A stretch of 44,881 nt of DNA from Pseudomonadota bacterium (GCA_023424215.1 JAFAEC010000124.1:1-44881); one strand, 5' to 3'. Positions 22,563-33,886 are shown, counted from the stretch's first letter. Numbers and translations: made by a program. Notes: a model not told the origin generated them from the letters alone.

Positions 22563-23450
22563 CTAGTGGGCCACGCCCTTCCAGATGCGACGGTAGCTCA
22601 GATAGGTGATGCCGGCGAACAGCAGCAGGAAGATCAGCGTGCCGACGCCGGACTGCTTGCGCTGCACCTGCTTGGGATCGGAGGCCCAGGCGATGAAGGC
22701 CGCGACGTCGCGGGCGTACTGGTCGGCGGTCTCGGCCGAACCGTCGTCGTAGGTCACCTGCCCGTCCATCAGCGGGTTGGGCATGGCGATGAAGCCGCCC
22801 GGCGGGACGTCGTGCGACCCTTCCGGCATGAACGGCGTCAGGTCGCCGGCCATGTAGGCGTTGTAGTACTGGCCCGGACGGATCTGCAGCTCGGCCGGCG
22901 GGTTCAGGTAGCCGGTCAGCAGCGAATAGATGTAGCGGGCGCCGCCGTGACGGGCCTTGGCCATGACCGAGAGGTCGGGGGGAGCCGCGCCGCCGTTGGC
23001 CGCGGCAGCGGCCGTGGCGTTGGGATACGGGTTGGGAAAGCGGTCCGCCGCCGTGCCGTCGCGCATGATCGGCTCACCGGTCTCGGTGTCGATGTCGGCG
23101 ATCTGCACTTCCTTGGCCAGGGCCTTGACGAAGCGGTTCTCGGCCGCGCTGGCCTGGTGGGCGTCGTAGAAGGGCCCGCCCGGCTCCGCGAGGGTGCGGA
23201 AGGACATCAGGTCCATCGAGTGGCACGCGGCGCAGACCTCGCGATAGACCTTGTAGCCGCGCTGCAGCTGGCCCTGTTCGAAGGTGCCGAAGGGGCCCTC
23301 GAAGCTGAAATCGCCGTCGCGCAGGGCGTGGCCCTTGCCGCCGGCCGCGGCGGCCGGCTGGGCGACGAGCGCAAGGCCGGCGGCGGCCGCGATCAGAACC
23401 AGGGTCTTCTTCATGGAGCGCATCGAAGTCTCGGGGATCATGGTCGCCAT
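22563..23450 (-). CDS. petC: Cytochrome c1 of the bc1 complex
   Basis: Haem-bearing subunit of complex III that passes electrons from the Rieske protein to a c-type cytochrome. A signal peptide (about 10-36, ending QPAAAAGG) leads to the haem-binding motif CAACH at 73-77, the Met ligand in FIAMPNPL near residue 218, and one C-terminal membrane anchor (about 268-288). The ATG at 23448-23450 overlaps the petB stop (ATGA), which favours it; in-frame ATGs at 23441, 23423 and 23414 would give a shorter leader, and the exact start is uncertain. Last gene of the petA-petB-petC operon, followed by a terminator. Confidence 0.93.
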   Translation of the reverse strand: MATMIPETSMRSMKKTLVLIAAAAGLALVAQPAAAAGGKGHALRDGDFSFEGPFGTFEQGQLQRGYKVYREVCAACHSMDLMSFRTLAEPGGPFYDAHQASAAENRFVKALAKEVQIADIDTETGEPIMRDGTAADRFPNPYPNATAAAAANGGAAPPDLSVMAKARHGGARYIYSLLTGYLNPPAELQIRPGQYYNAYMAGDLTPFMPEGSHDVPPGGFIAMPNPLMDGQVTYDDGSAETADQYARDVAAFIAWASDPKQVQRKQSGVGTLIFLLLFAGITYLSYRRIWKGVAH

Positions 23451-24778
23451 CAGCCCTTCTTCTCGGCCGAGGCCGGAGCCGCAGCCGTCATGGCGTCGCC
23501 GCCGGGCAGGACCGGTTCGGAGATGGTCGCCGGGATCGGCAACGGCGTTTCCTTCAGGCCGACGAGCGGCATGATGATCAGGAAGAAGGCGAAGTAGTAG
23601 GCAGTGAACAGGCGCGTCAGCCACAGGTAGCTGTTCAGCTGGCCGTCGAAGAGCTGGAAGCTGGGCATGCCCGGGACGACCTGGGCGTCCGGCAGCTGGG
23701 CGCCGCACCAGCCGAGGCCGAGACCGACGATCACGAAGATCACGAAGAAGGTGCGCATGGCCGGGCGGTAGCGCATCGAGCGGACCTTCGAGGTGTCGAG
23801 CCAGGGCAGGACGAACAGCACGCCGATGGCCGCGAACATCGCCACCACGCCGCCGAACTTGTCGGGGATCGCGCGCAGGATCGCGTAGAAGGGCAGCATG
23901 TACCATTCGGGCACGATGTGCGCCGGCGTCACCAGCGGGTTGGCCGGGATGTAGTTGTCGGCGTGGCCCAGCGCGTTCGGCATGAAGAAGACGAAGGTCG
24001 CGAACAGGATCAGGAACAGGATGATCGCGAAGCCGTCCTTCACCGTGAAGTACGGGTGGAAGGGCACGGTGTCCTTCTTCTGGCGATCCTTGGGGATCAG
24101 GATGCCAACCGGGTTGTTCTGGCCCGCGTGGTGCAGGGCCCACAGGTGCAGCACGACGCAGCCGGCGATGACGAACGGCAGCAGGTAGTGCAGCGAGAAG
24201 AAGCGGTTGAGGGTGGCGTTGTCGATGGCCGGACCGCCGCGCAGCCAGATCAGCACCGGCTCGCCGACGACCGGGATGGCCCCGATCAGGTTGGTGATCA
24301 CCTCGGCGCCCCAGTAGGACATCTGGCCCCAGGGCAGGACGTAGCCGAGGAAGGCGGTGGCGATCATCAGGAAGAAGATCAGGCAGCCGACGATCCAGAT
24401 CATCTCACGCGGCGCCTTGTAGGAGCCGTAGTACAGCCCGCGCAGCATGTGCAGGTAGACCGCGATGAAGAACATCGAGGCCCCGTTGGCGTGGGTGTAG
24501 CGGATCAGGTCGCCGCCGTTGACGTCGCGCATGATGCGCTCGACCGAGGCGAAGGCCAGTTCGGTGTTCGGCACATAGTGCATGGCCAGCACGATGCCGG
24601 TGGCGATTTGCACCGCCAGGCAGAGGGCCAGGATGCCGCCGAAGGTCCACCAGTAGTTCAGGTTCTTCGGGGTCGGCAGCGACATGTAGTCGGCGCCGAA
24701 GCGGACGATCGGCAGGCGGCTGTCGAGCCACTTCTCGACGCCGGTCTTGGGGACGTAGGTGGATTCGTGATCGCTCAT
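23450..24778 (-). CDS. petB: Cytochrome b of the bc1 complex
   Basis: Core quinol-oxidising subunit of complex III, 442 aa with eight or more membrane helices. The four haem ligands are His96 and His110 (helix B) and His197 and His211 (helix D), with the conserved spacing of 14 in each pair. The quinol-oxidation motif PEWY is at 290-293. GGILALCLAVQIATG and YVLPWGQMSYWGAEV are also diagnostic. It is a full-length fused b-type cytochrome, not the split b6/subunit IV form. The ATG at 24776-24778 lies 17 nt after the petA stop. Translation of petC is coupled to its end. Some C-terminal residues (about 425-442) are Ala/Glu/Lys-rich and extra-membrane. Confidence 0.97.
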   Translation of the reverse strand: MSDHESTYVPKTGVEKWLDSRLPIVRFGADYMSLPTPKNLNYWWTFGGILALCLAVQIATGIVLAMHYVPNTELAFASVERIMRDVNGGDLIRYTHANGASMFFIAVYLHMLRGLYYGSYKAPREMIWIVGCLIFFLMIATAFLGYVLPWGQMSYWGAEVITNLIGAIPVVGEPVLIWLRGGPAIDNATLNRFFSLHYLLPFVIAGCVVLHLWALHHAGQNNPVGILIPKDRQKKDTVPFHPYFTVKDGFAIILFLILFATFVFFMPNALGHADNYIPANPLVTPAHIVPEWYMLPFYAILRAIPDKFGGVVAMFAAIGVLFVLPWLDTSKVRSMRYRPAMRTFFVIFVIVGLGLGWCGAQLPDAQVVPGMPSFQLFDGQLNSYLWLTRLFTAYYFAFFLIIMPLVGLKETPLPIPATISEPVLPGGDAMTAAAPASAEKKG

Positions 24779-24795
24779 GGGTCTCTCGTCCGTCC

Positions 24796-25335
24796 TCAGC
24801 CGATCTTGATCCGGGTGTCGGACACGTATTCGTAGTCGGGCACCACGAGGTTGAGCGGAGCCGGTCCCTTACGGATGCGGCCCGAGGTGTCGTAGTGCGA
24901 ACCGTGGCAGGGGCAGAACCAGCCGCCGTAGTCGCCGGTGCCGAAGGTCGGCACGCAGCCCAGGTGGGTGCAGTTGCCGAGCACCACGAGATACTGCTGG
25001 TGGCCTTCCTTGACGCGCTCGGCGTCGGTCTGCGGATCCTTCAGCGCCGACAGCGGCGTCGCGGCGGCTTCCTGGATCTCGCGCGGGGTGCGGTAGCGCA
25101 CGAACACCGGCTTGCCCTGCCACTTGATGACGACCTGCTGGCCCTCCTGGACCTTGGTCATGTCGAACTCGATCGACGCCAGGGCCAGGGTGTCGGCGGC
25201 CGGGTTCATCTGGTTGATGAGCGGCCAGACGGCCATCACCCCGGCGCCCACGGCGGCCGCCCCGGCCGCGATGTGGATGAAGTCCCGGCGGGTGGCGTCG
25301 CCGCCCTCGCCTTCGGTCACGACCGATTCGGCCAC
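24796..25335 (-). CDS. petA: Ubiquinol-cytochrome c reductase Rieske iron-sulfur subunit
   Basis: A 179-aa Rieske protein. The twin arginine at residues 16-17 (TRRDFIHIAAGAAAVGAG) is an uncleaved Tat signal that also forms the membrane anchor (about 20-40). The 2Fe-2S ligands are Cys122 and His124 in NCTHLGC and Cys141 and His144 in CPCHGSHYD, with Cys127 and Cys143 forming the stabilising disulfide. The start is taken as the GTG at 25333-25335, which has GAGGAG 6 nt upstream; an ATG at 25392 in the same frame would add an unlikely basic extension. First gene of the bc1 operon, divergent from trmL over about 190 nt. Confidence 0.96.
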   Translation of the reverse strand: MAESVVTEGEGGDATRRDFIHIAAGAAAVGAGVMAVWPLINQMNPAADTLALASIEFDMTKVQEGQQVVIKWQGKPVFVRYRTPREIQEAAATPLSALKDPQTDAERVKEGHQQYLVVLGNCTHLGCVPTFGTGDYGGWFCPCHGSHYDTSGRIRKGPAPLNLVVPDYEYVSDTRIKIG

Positions 25336-25526
25336 GTGCTGCTCCTCATACGCCGCAGCCGCGCCCGGACGGGCGCGGCGTAATCGCGGCATGACTGGTC
25401 CTGCGGACCCGAACTCCCGCCCGGCCCGTCCTCGCGGCGCTGAGCCGCGAGTTGCGCTGCTGCCTGAGAAACAGTCGCATTTCGAGCCGCGACAAGCCCC
25501 CGGGCCGCGCGTATGAGGGCCTTAGA

Positions 25527-25964
25527 ATGCGTCTCGCCCTTTTTCAACCGGCCATTCCGCAGAACGTCGGCGCTTGCATCCGCCTGTCGGCCTGTTTCGG
25601 CGTGGAGCTGCACGTCATCGAGCCCACGGGCTTCCGCTTCGACGACCGCGCCATGAAGCGCGCGGCGCTCGACTACGGCCCGTTGTCGCACCTCGTCCGC
25701 CACGCCGACTGGGAGGCCTTCCAGCGCGACCGCGGCCCCGGCCGGCTGGTGCTGTTCACCACCCGGGGGGCGACGCCGCTGCAGGATTTCGCCTTCCGCG
25801 ACGACGACGTGCTGCTGTTCGGGAGCGAACCGACCGGCGCGCCGGATCACGTGCACGCGGCGGCCGACGCACGCGTGGTGATCCCGATTCGCCCGGGCGC
25901 CCGGTCGCTCAACCTGTCGGTCAGCGCCGGGATCGCCCTGTGGGAGGGCCTGCGGGGGGCTTGA
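25527..25964 (+). CDS. trmL: tRNA (cytidine/uridine(34)-2'-O)-methyltransferase TrmL
   Basis: A 145-aa SPOUT (trefoil-knot) methyltransferase that 2'-O-methylates the wobble base of tRNA-Leu isoacceptors. Family sequence is clear: ALFQPAIPQNVGACIRLSACFG, HVIEPTGFRFDDRAMKRAALDY (in part), LLFGSEPTGAP, VVIPIRPGARSLNLSVSAGIALWE (in part), the last parts forming the knot and SAM pocket. Length is that of minimal TrmL. The ATG at 25527 starts the first beta strand. The gene diverges from petA and precedes a small membrane protein gene by 44 nt. Confidence 0.94.
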   Translation: MRLALFQPAIPQNVGACIRLSACFGVELHVIEPTGFRFDDRAMKRAALDYGPLSHLVRHADWEAFQRDRGPGRLVLFTTRGATPLQDFAFRDDDVLLFGSEPTGAPDHVHAAADARVVIPIRPGARSLNLSVSAGIALWEGLRGA

Positions 25965-26008
25965 TCCGCGTCAAGGCGCCTGTCGCGAGGCCGCCACAGC
26001 ATCACAGC

Positions 26009-26347
26009 ATGCAGCGGATCCTGCTTTTCGCCGGCCGGGGCCTCGCCATGCTCGGCATCGGCTTCATCTCGCTGTTCGCGCTCGACGTCTTCGGCATGGA
26101 GGGGTCGTTGGCCTGGCGACTGGCGGGTTTTGTGGCGCATCTGGCGCCGAGCTTCGTGCTGGCCGGCTTGCTGGCGGTGGCGTGGAGATGGCCGGGCCCC
26201 GGCGGCGCGCTGTTCATCGCCGCGGGCCTGTCGCCCTTGTTCCTGCTCAGCAACCCCGTGGGCGTCAACCTGCTGCTGGGCGGGCCATTCCTGCTGGCAG
26301 GAGCGGCGTTCATGGCCGGGAACCTGGTGCGGCGCGTGGCCCGCTAG
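26009..26347 (+). CDS. Small integral membrane protein, hypothetical
   Basis: A 112-aa protein with four hydrophobic stretches (about 4-27, 36-59, 62-80 and 85-105) and few charged residues. I recognise no family with certainty; it resembles uncharacterised four-helix membrane proteins. The ATG at 26009 has no strong Shine-Dalgarno. It follows trmL by 44 nt, so it may be in the same transcript, and it ends at a large inverted repeat shared with the convergent receptor gene. Confidence 0.6.
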   Translation: MQRILLFAGRGLAMLGIGFISLFALDVFGMEGSLAWRLAGFVAHLAPSFVLAGLLAVAWRWPGPGGALFIAAGLSPLFLLSNPVGVNLLLGGPFLLAGAAFMAGNLVRRVAR

Positions 26348-26371
26348 GTCCGACCGGTCGGCACAGGTCGG

Positions 26372-26410
26372 GGAGAGCGCCCGACGGCGGCGCGCCGCCG
26401 GGCGCTCTCC
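26372..26410. terminator. Bidirectional GC-rich hairpin between convergent genes
   Basis: GGAGAGCGCCCG (26372-26383) pairs perfectly with CGGGCGCTCTCC (26399-26410), and the interior contains a further palindrome GGCGGC/GCCGCC. The 39-nt structure lies 24 nt past the membrane protein gene and 4 nt before the receptor stop triplet. There is no T-run on either side. It can terminate both transcripts. Confidence 0.6.
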
Positions 26411-26414
26411 GCCG

Positions 26415-28505
26415 TCACCAGGCGCTGCGCACGGTGACGAAGACGCCGCGCCCGGCGCCCGGCAGCCTTTCGCCGACCGCCACGTCCGACCCGATCACGC
26501 GGTTGCGGCCGGCCAGGTGCGGGCGATACTCGCGATCGAACAGGTTCTCGACCCCGGCCTCGATCGAGACGCCATCGCCCAGGCGCCGCTCGCCGCGGAG
26601 CGCGAAGACGGCGTAGCCGCCGGTCGACGCCTCGCCGTTGGTCACGGAGACGTCGCGCTGGCGCAGGGCCGCCGTCGCCTCGACGCCCAGCGACCAGTCC
26701 GCCTCTTCCCAGATCGCCGCCAGACGCAGGTTCGGCGGGGCGATCCGGTACAGGTCGTCCTCGATGTCCCGCCGCCGGCCGCGCACGTGGCTGGCCGTGC
26801 CCTCGAGCCGCAGGCGGTCGGTCAGGGCGGCGCCGAAATCGACGTCGAGGCCATACAGTTCCGCGTCGACGTTGGCCCAGCGCAGCGGCGTGGGGTCGCC
26901 GTTCGCCGCCGAGACCATCTCCACCAGGGTGTCGGCGACGCCCGGCGTGGCGTCGTAGGCGACGCCCTGGATGTAGTCGTCGACGCGTCGATAGTAGATC
27001 GTCGGCCGGGCCCAGGCTCCGCCGCGCCGCCAGTCGAAGCCGGCCTCGGCGATCCACGCGACCTCCGGACGCAGCTCCGGATTGCCGACGTAGATGTTGC
27101 CGTCGGCGAGGCCTCCGCTGGCCTCGGTGGGCAGCCAGGAGAAGCGCTCGACCGGGTTGGGAACCCGCGTCTTCCGGGCCAGGGTCAGCCGCGGCGTGAA
27201 GTCGCCCAGGTCGCGCCAGAAGCGCGCGGCCACGTCGTATGTGCCGCCGCTCCACGAGCGGTCGCTTGCATTGAAGGCCGCCGCGAGCCGGGTCGGACCG
27301 AGCGGCAGGGCCGGGCCAGTCTGCGCGACCCCGGCCTGGGCGCGCTGCGCGTCGACCCGTGCGCCGATCTCGGCCTCCACCCCCGACAGGGTCCCCCGCC
27401 ATTCGACATGGCCGCCGAGGCGGCTGGTCTCGATTCCCGGCAGGGAGGTGGCGAGGAAGGCGGGGTTGTCGGGATGGGTGATGCTCACCGACTTGTCGGC
27501 GCGCTCGAAGTCCGCCCCGACGCCCAGACGGCCGGCCGGCGCGTCGAACGCCAGCCTCAGGTCGCCCACCACGCTCTCCGCGTCCGCCAGCGAGAGTCGC
27601 CGCATGGCCGGCATGGCGGGACCGGGGCGAAGGCTGAAATTGTCCATGCCGTGCTCGACGCGGCTGTGGCCCAGCGACGCCTCCACCTGCACCGCCGCAT
27701 CGGCCGGTCCGGTATAGGCCAGGCGCGCGAAGTCGGTGTCAAAGTAGCGGATGTCCATGCTGAAGGGCGGCGTGCCCGTCGGCCCGGTCTCCTGTCCGCG
27801 CAGGTCGAGCGACAACTCGCCGACGCCGCTCCTTAGCCCGGCCGAAACGCCGTAGGTGTCCCGATCGAACGCGCTGTCGCGGATGACCCCGCCGGGGAAG
27901 CGCGTGTCCCCGCCCTCCTCCCGGGCGCCGAGCAGGTTCAGCCGGAACCGCTCGTTCGCGACGCCGACCACGCCGCCGAAGCTGTAGCCGTCATCGACCG
28001 AGCGCCAGCTCGCCGAGATATCGCCGACCGGCGTGAACGCCGGCCCGTCGGCGAAATCCACCTGCTTCAGTTCAGCATTCATCCCGCCCGCGAGGGCCGG
28101 GCCGTTGCGGACCGGGCTGACGCCCCGGTCGACCTGCATGCGCGCGACCAGCGGCATAGGCGCGTAGTGCAGCGGCGGGTCCATGGCGTTGGGGCCGCCG
28201 CTGTGAAATCTCTGGCCGTTGATCCGCACCAGAACGCGGTCGCCGAACAGGCCGCGGTACTGCACCTGTCCGGACAGACCGCCGTTGTCGACGCGGGCCC
28301 CGCCGGGCAGGCGGGCGATCAGGCCGGAGCTGTCGGCCGTCACGGCCACGCCGCCTTCGGGCCGGACGTTGTCGACGACGGGGTCACGGCGAACGCCGGT
28401 GACGACGATTTCGTCCAGCAAGGACGGATCCTGCGCGTGCGCGGGAGAGGCGGCGAGCATGGGCGCGCCGAGAAACAGGGCCAGGGCCCCTCGGGTCAGT
28501 GTCAT
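26415..28505 (-). CDS. TonB-dependent outer membrane receptor, probably for copper
   Basis: A 696-aa outer-membrane receptor. Signal peptide about 1-24 (ASPAHAQ), then the TonB box region DEIVVTGVRR, plug domain (about 40-150, with GLIARLPGGARVDNGGLSGQ, VQYRGLFGDRVLVRINGQR) and a 22-strand barrel ending in VFVTVRSAW with a C-terminal aromatic residue. LFDREYRPHLAGRNRV is the conserved segment near the end. The plug with DRVLVRINGQ and many Met residues (APMPLVARMQVDRGV) recalls the OprC/NosA copper-receptor group, and the DUF2946 gene just upstream often accompanies such receptors. Copper as substrate is inference from this neighbour and the sequence. A gap of 83 nt separates it from the DUF2946 gene. 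Confidence 0.88.
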   Translation of the reverse strand: MTLTRGALALFLGAPMLAASPAHAQDPSLLDEIVVTGVRRDPVVDNVRPEGGVAVTADSSGLIARLPGGARVDNGGLSGQVQYRGLFGDRVLVRINGQRFHSGGPNAMDPPLHYAPMPLVARMQVDRGVSPVRNGPALAGGMNAELKQVDFADGPAFTPVGDISASWRSVDDGYSFGGVVGVANERFRLNLLGAREEGGDTRFPGGVIRDSAFDRDTYGVSAGLRSGVGELSLDLRGQETGPTGTPPFSMDIRYFDTDFARLAYTGPADAAVQVEASLGHSRVEHGMDNFSLRPGPAMPAMRRLSLADAESVVGDLRLAFDAPAGRLGVGADFERADKSVSITHPDNPAFLATSLPGIETSRLGGHVEWRGTLSGVEAEIGARVDAQRAQAGVAQTGPALPLGPTRLAAAFNASDRSWSGGTYDVAARFWRDLGDFTPRLTLARKTRVPNPVERFSWLPTEASGGLADGNIYVGNPELRPEVAWIAEAGFDWRRGGAWARPTIYYRRVDDYIQGVAYDATPGVADTLVEMVSAANGDPTPLRWANVDAELYGLDVDFGAALTDRLRLEGTASHVRGRRRDIEDDLYRIAPPNLRLAAIWEEADWSLGVEATAALRQRDVSVTNGEASTGGYAVFALRGERRLGDGVSIEAGVENLFDREYRPHLAGRNRVIGSDVAVGERLPGAGRGVFVTVRSAW

Positions 28506-28588
28506 GGAATTACTCGATCTGGACGCCGGACAGCCGGCGGAACCGGGCGGCCGTCGTCAGACGGGCCTGCCCCTTGGCGGAGAAGGGA

Positions 28589-28996
28589 TCAGACGGCCAG
28601 AGGGGGAGCCCGGGCGGGCGGCGGCGGTCCCTCGGATGGACCGTCGATGCGCACCAGTCCCGCCGGCCGGACGGGATCCGGCGGGGTGACCGCGAAGGGC
28701 CAGCGCGGCGTCGGCGGCGGCGCCTCAGGGGCGAGCTCGGGCCCCACGCCGGCGTAGGCGCAAAGCGCCTCCTGCCGGGTCGAGTCGTCGTCTCCGCCAT
28801 GGTCGTCGTGGGCCGCCGGCGCATGGGCCATGGCGGGCGCGGGCGGCGCCTGATCCTCGCAGACCACGATCCGGAACCCGCCCCCGTCGAACTCCGGCAT
28901 GTAGCCCGGAGCGACCAGGCTGCGGAGCACGAGCATCAGCAGCAGGGCCGGCAGGGCCGCTGCGAATCCCGCTGATTGTCGCCACCCCCGCGTCAT
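28589..28996 (-). CDS. DUF2946-like small envelope protein
   Basis: A 135-aa protein with one N-terminal hydrophobic segment (about 10-30) and the motif YMPEFDGGGFRIVVCEDQ typical of DUF2946. A His/Asp-rich middle segment (MAHAPAAHDDHGGDDD) and a cysteine in ALCAYAGVG follow. The C-terminus is Pro-rich. DUF2946 proteins are found next to copper-related genes and TonB receptors; metal binding by the His/Asp cluster is plausible but unproven. It lies upstream of the TonB receptor in the same direction and 57 nt past the dipeptidase gene. The two gaps and direction fit one transcript. Confidence 0.7.
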   Translation of the reverse strand: MTRGWRQSAGFAAALPALLLMLVLRSLVAPGYMPEFDGGGFRIVVCEDQAPPAPAMAHAPAAHDDHGGDDDSTRQEALCAYAGVGPELAPEAPPPTPRWPFAVTPPDPVRPAGLVRIDGPSEGPPPPARAPPLAV

Positions 28997-29053
28997 GCCG
29001 GGGCTCTGGGCCCGCCCGGACGCGGGCGCAACGTGGCGCTACGTCGCGGCGGA

Positions 29054-30313
29054 CTACTCCGGCGCGGCCCCGGCCTGGAGCCGCGCCAGGATCGGCCGCT
29101 CCGCCGCCTTCGACGCCGCCGTCGCCTCCACGGCGCGCATGACCCTCAGCACGTTCTCGCCGGCCAGCTTGCGGATGTCGGCCTCGCTCCAGCCGTTGCG
29201 CATCAGGGCGGCGAGCAGGCGGGGATAGGCGTCGACCCCCTCCAGTCCGTCCGGCAGGCTGCCGACGCCGTCGAAGTCGCCGCCGAGGCCGACGTGGTCG
29301 ACTCCGGCCACCTCGCGGACGTGCTGGATGTGGGCGACGACGTCCTCGACCGACGCCCGGGGCGCCGGGTTCGCCGCCGTCCACGCCTGCAGGCCGGCCT
29401 CCACCGCGCCCGGATCCCCCGGATTCAGCGATTTCAGCCGCGCCTCCTCGGCCGAGCGCGACGCGCCCCAGGCGCGCACCTGCTCGTTCACGAAGCCCGG
29501 CACGAAGGTGACCATCACCACGCCGCCGTCCTCCGGCATCATCCGCAGCACGCTGTCGGGGACGTTGCGCGCATGGCCCGTCACCGCCCGGGCTGAGGAA
29601 TGGGAGAAGATCACCGGCGCCTCGGACACGCGCATGGCGTCCTGCATGGTCTCCTCGGACACGTGGCTGAGGTCGACCATCATGCCGAGGCGGTTCATCT
29701 CCTTGACCACCTGCTCTCCGAACGGTGAGAGGCCGCCCCACTTCGGGGCGTCGGTGGCGCTGTCGGCCCAGGTGGTGGTCGTGGAATGGGTCAGGGTCAT
29801 GTAGCGCACCCCCGCCTGGTGAAACTCGCGCAGCAGGCCCAGCGAGTCGTCGATCGAGTAGCCGCCTTCGATGCCCATCAGGCTGGCGATGGGGCCGCGC
29901 CGATGGATGCGCTGCACGTCGTCAGCCGTGGTCGCCAGTTCGAAGGCCTCCGGATGGGCGGCGACCATGCGGCGGACCACGTCGATCTGCTCGAAGGTGG
30001 CCTTGGCCGCGTCGACCGGCTCAAGGCTGGCCGGGACATAGACCGACCAGAACTGCCCGCCGACGCCGCCGGCCCGCAGGCGCGGGATGTCGGTGTGGAG
30101 TTCGGTCGAGGCGTCGAGGTTCGTCGTCAGATCGACGGCGTGGGGATCGCTGCCGTGGCCCTGCCGCAGCGCCCACGGCAGGTCGTTGTGGCCGTCGATC
30201 AGCGGCGTCCGCTCCAGAATGCGCCGGGCCCGGGTCTCGTCGGCGTCCTGGGCGGCGGCGGAGCCGACCAGCAGGGCGCAGGCGACGGTGGACAGCAGGG
30301 CGGCGCGGATCAT
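29054..30313 (-). CDS. Secreted membrane-dipeptidase-type peptidase M19
   Basis: A 419-aa exported zinc dipeptidase related to mammalian renal dipeptidase. Signal peptide about 1-21 (VGSAAAQD). The binuclear metal ligands are visible: His42 and Asp44 in LIDGHNDLPWALR, Glu149 in LMGIEGGYSI, His217 in VDLSHVSEE and His238 in IFSHSSARAVTGH. The Asp in GLGGDFDGVG is also conserved. The fold is an amidohydrolase-type barrel. Such enzymes cleave dipeptides, including D-amino-acid ones, in the periplasm. The ATG at 30311-30313 gives a good signal peptide. It stands alone or with the DUF2946/receptor pair downstream. Confidence 0.93.
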   Translation of the reverse strand: MIRAALLSTVACALLVGSAAAQDADETRARRILERTPLIDGHNDLPWALRQGHGSDPHAVDLTTNLDASTELHTDIPRLRAGGVGGQFWSVYVPASLEPVDAAKATFEQIDVVRRMVAAHPEAFELATTADDVQRIHRRGPIASLMGIEGGYSIDDSLGLLREFHQAGVRYMTLTHSTTTTWADSATDAPKWGGLSPFGEQVVKEMNRLGMMVDLSHVSEETMQDAMRVSEAPVIFSHSSARAVTGHARNVPDSVLRMMPEDGGVVMVTFVPGFVNEQVRAWGASRSAEEARLKSLNPGDPGAVEAGLQAWTAANPAPRASVEDVVAHIQHVREVAGVDHVGLGGDFDGVGSLPDGLEGVDAYPRLLAALMRNGWSEADIRKLAGENVLRVMRAVEATAASKAAERPILARLQAGAAPE

Positions 30314-30377
30314 CGGGACCTCCGGAGAATGGGGAGGCCGGACAGTGGCAGATGGGCGCGCGCGGTCAACGGCCGCC

Positions 30378-30406
30378 TTTGCGCCCGCGTCGGCCGCCCT
30401 TATGAA
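30378..30406 (+). promoter_or_regulatory. Candidate promoter of hemF giving a nearly leaderless mRNA
   Basis: TTTGCG (30378-30383) and TATGAA (30401-30406) are spaced by 17 nt. Transcription would start at about 30412, the A of the hemF ATG. There is no Shine-Dalgarno in front of hemF, which agrees with a leaderless message; these are common in Caulobacter. Confidence 0.4.
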
Positions 30407-30411
30407 GCGGC

Positions 30412-31287
30412 ATGACCGACGCCCCTGCCCTTCTCGACGCCCGCAAGACCGAAGCCCGCGCCTGGTTCGAGACCCTGCGCGACCGCATCCACGCCGGCTT
30501 CGAGGCGCTGGAGGACCAGGCCCCGCCGGACCTGTTCCCGGGCGAGCCCGGGCGGTTCGTCCGGACGCCGTGGACGCGCGACGCGGGCGGCGGCGGCGTC
30601 ATGGGGATGATGCACGGCCGGCTGTTCGAGAAGGTCGGGGTGCACGTCTCGACGGTCTTCGGGACCTTCCCCGAGGACTACGCCAGGAACGTCCCGGGCG
30701 CGGCCGAGGACCCGCGGTTCTTCGCCACCGGCATCAGCCTGATCTGCCATCCGGTCAGCCCGCGCGTGCCGGCGGTACACATGAACACCCGCTTCATCGC
30801 CACCACCCGAAGCTGGTTCGGCGGCGGGGCGGACCTGACGCCGGTGCTCGACGTCGACCGGCGCCCGGACGCCCCGGACACGGTCGAGTTTCACGCCGCC
30901 ATGAAGCGGGCGTGCGACGCCCACCACCCCGACTGGCACGCGAAGTTCAAGGCGTGGTGCGACGAGTATTTCTTCCTGCCCCACCGCAACGAGCCGCGCG
31001 GCACCGGCGGCATCTTCTACGACCATCACGACAGCGGCGACCAGGACCGCGACTTCGCCTTCACCCGCGACGTCGGCGAGGCCTTTCTGGACGTCTATTC
31101 GCGCATCGTCGCCCGGCGCATGGTCGAGCCGTGGACGGCCGAGGAGCGCGAGGAGCAACTGGTCCGTCGCGGCCGCTACGTCGAATTCAACCTGCTCTAC
31201 GACCGCGGCACGACCTTCGGCCTGAAGACCGGCGGCAATGTCGACTCCATCCTGAGTTCGATGCCGCCCGTGGTGAAGTGGCCCTGA
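30412..31287 (+). CDS. hemF: Oxygen-dependent coproporphyrinogen III oxidase
   Basis: A 291-aa enzyme that oxidatively decarboxylates coproporphyrinogen III to protoporphyrinogen IX in haem synthesis. The family signatures are unmistakable: GGGGVMGMMHGRLFEKVGV, VSPRVPAVHMNTRFIAT, WFGGGADLTPVL, PHRNEPRGTGGIFYD and GRYVEFNLLYDRGTTFGLKT (in parts). Conserved His residues in VHMN and PHRNE fit the active site. Length is normal. It is convergent with the histidine kinase gene; the two stop codons are 6 nt apart around a hairpin. The oxygen-dependent form indicates an aerobic life style, in line with the bc1 complex in the same window. Confidence 0.97.
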   Translation: MTDAPALLDARKTEARAWFETLRDRIHAGFEALEDQAPPDLFPGEPGRFVRTPWTRDAGGGGVMGMMHGRLFEKVGVHVSTVFGTFPEDYARNVPGAAEDPRFFATGISLICHPVSPRVPAVHMNTRFIATTRSWFGGGADLTPVLDVDRRPDAPDTVEFHAAMKRACDAHHPDWHAKFKAWCDEYFFLPHRNEPRGTGGIFYDHHDSGDQDRDFAFTRDVGEAFLDVYSRIVARRMVEPWTAEEREEQLVRRGRYVEFNLLYDRGTTFGLKTGGNVDSILSSMPPVVKWP

Positions 31288-31293
31288 GCCGCC

Positions 31294-33780
<2,487 letters not shown>

Positions 33781-33856
33781 GAGACTCCCGCCCCGGAGCC
33801 TCTTCCTCGCACGCAGGTGTTGAGCAAGACTTAGCGTAACCGTTGCAGCGCCCCTG

Positions 33857-33873
33857 AAGCGCCGCCGGCGCTT
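33857..33873 (-). terminator. Hairpin after the amidotransferase gene
   Basis: AAGCGCC (33857-33863) and GGCGCTT (33867-33873) with a 3-nt loop, 14 nt after the stop of the minus-strand amidotransferase gene and upstream of the kinase gene. No T-run follows, so termination is only possible. Confidence 0.4.
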
Positions 33874-33886
33874 GGGCCCCGCCCGG

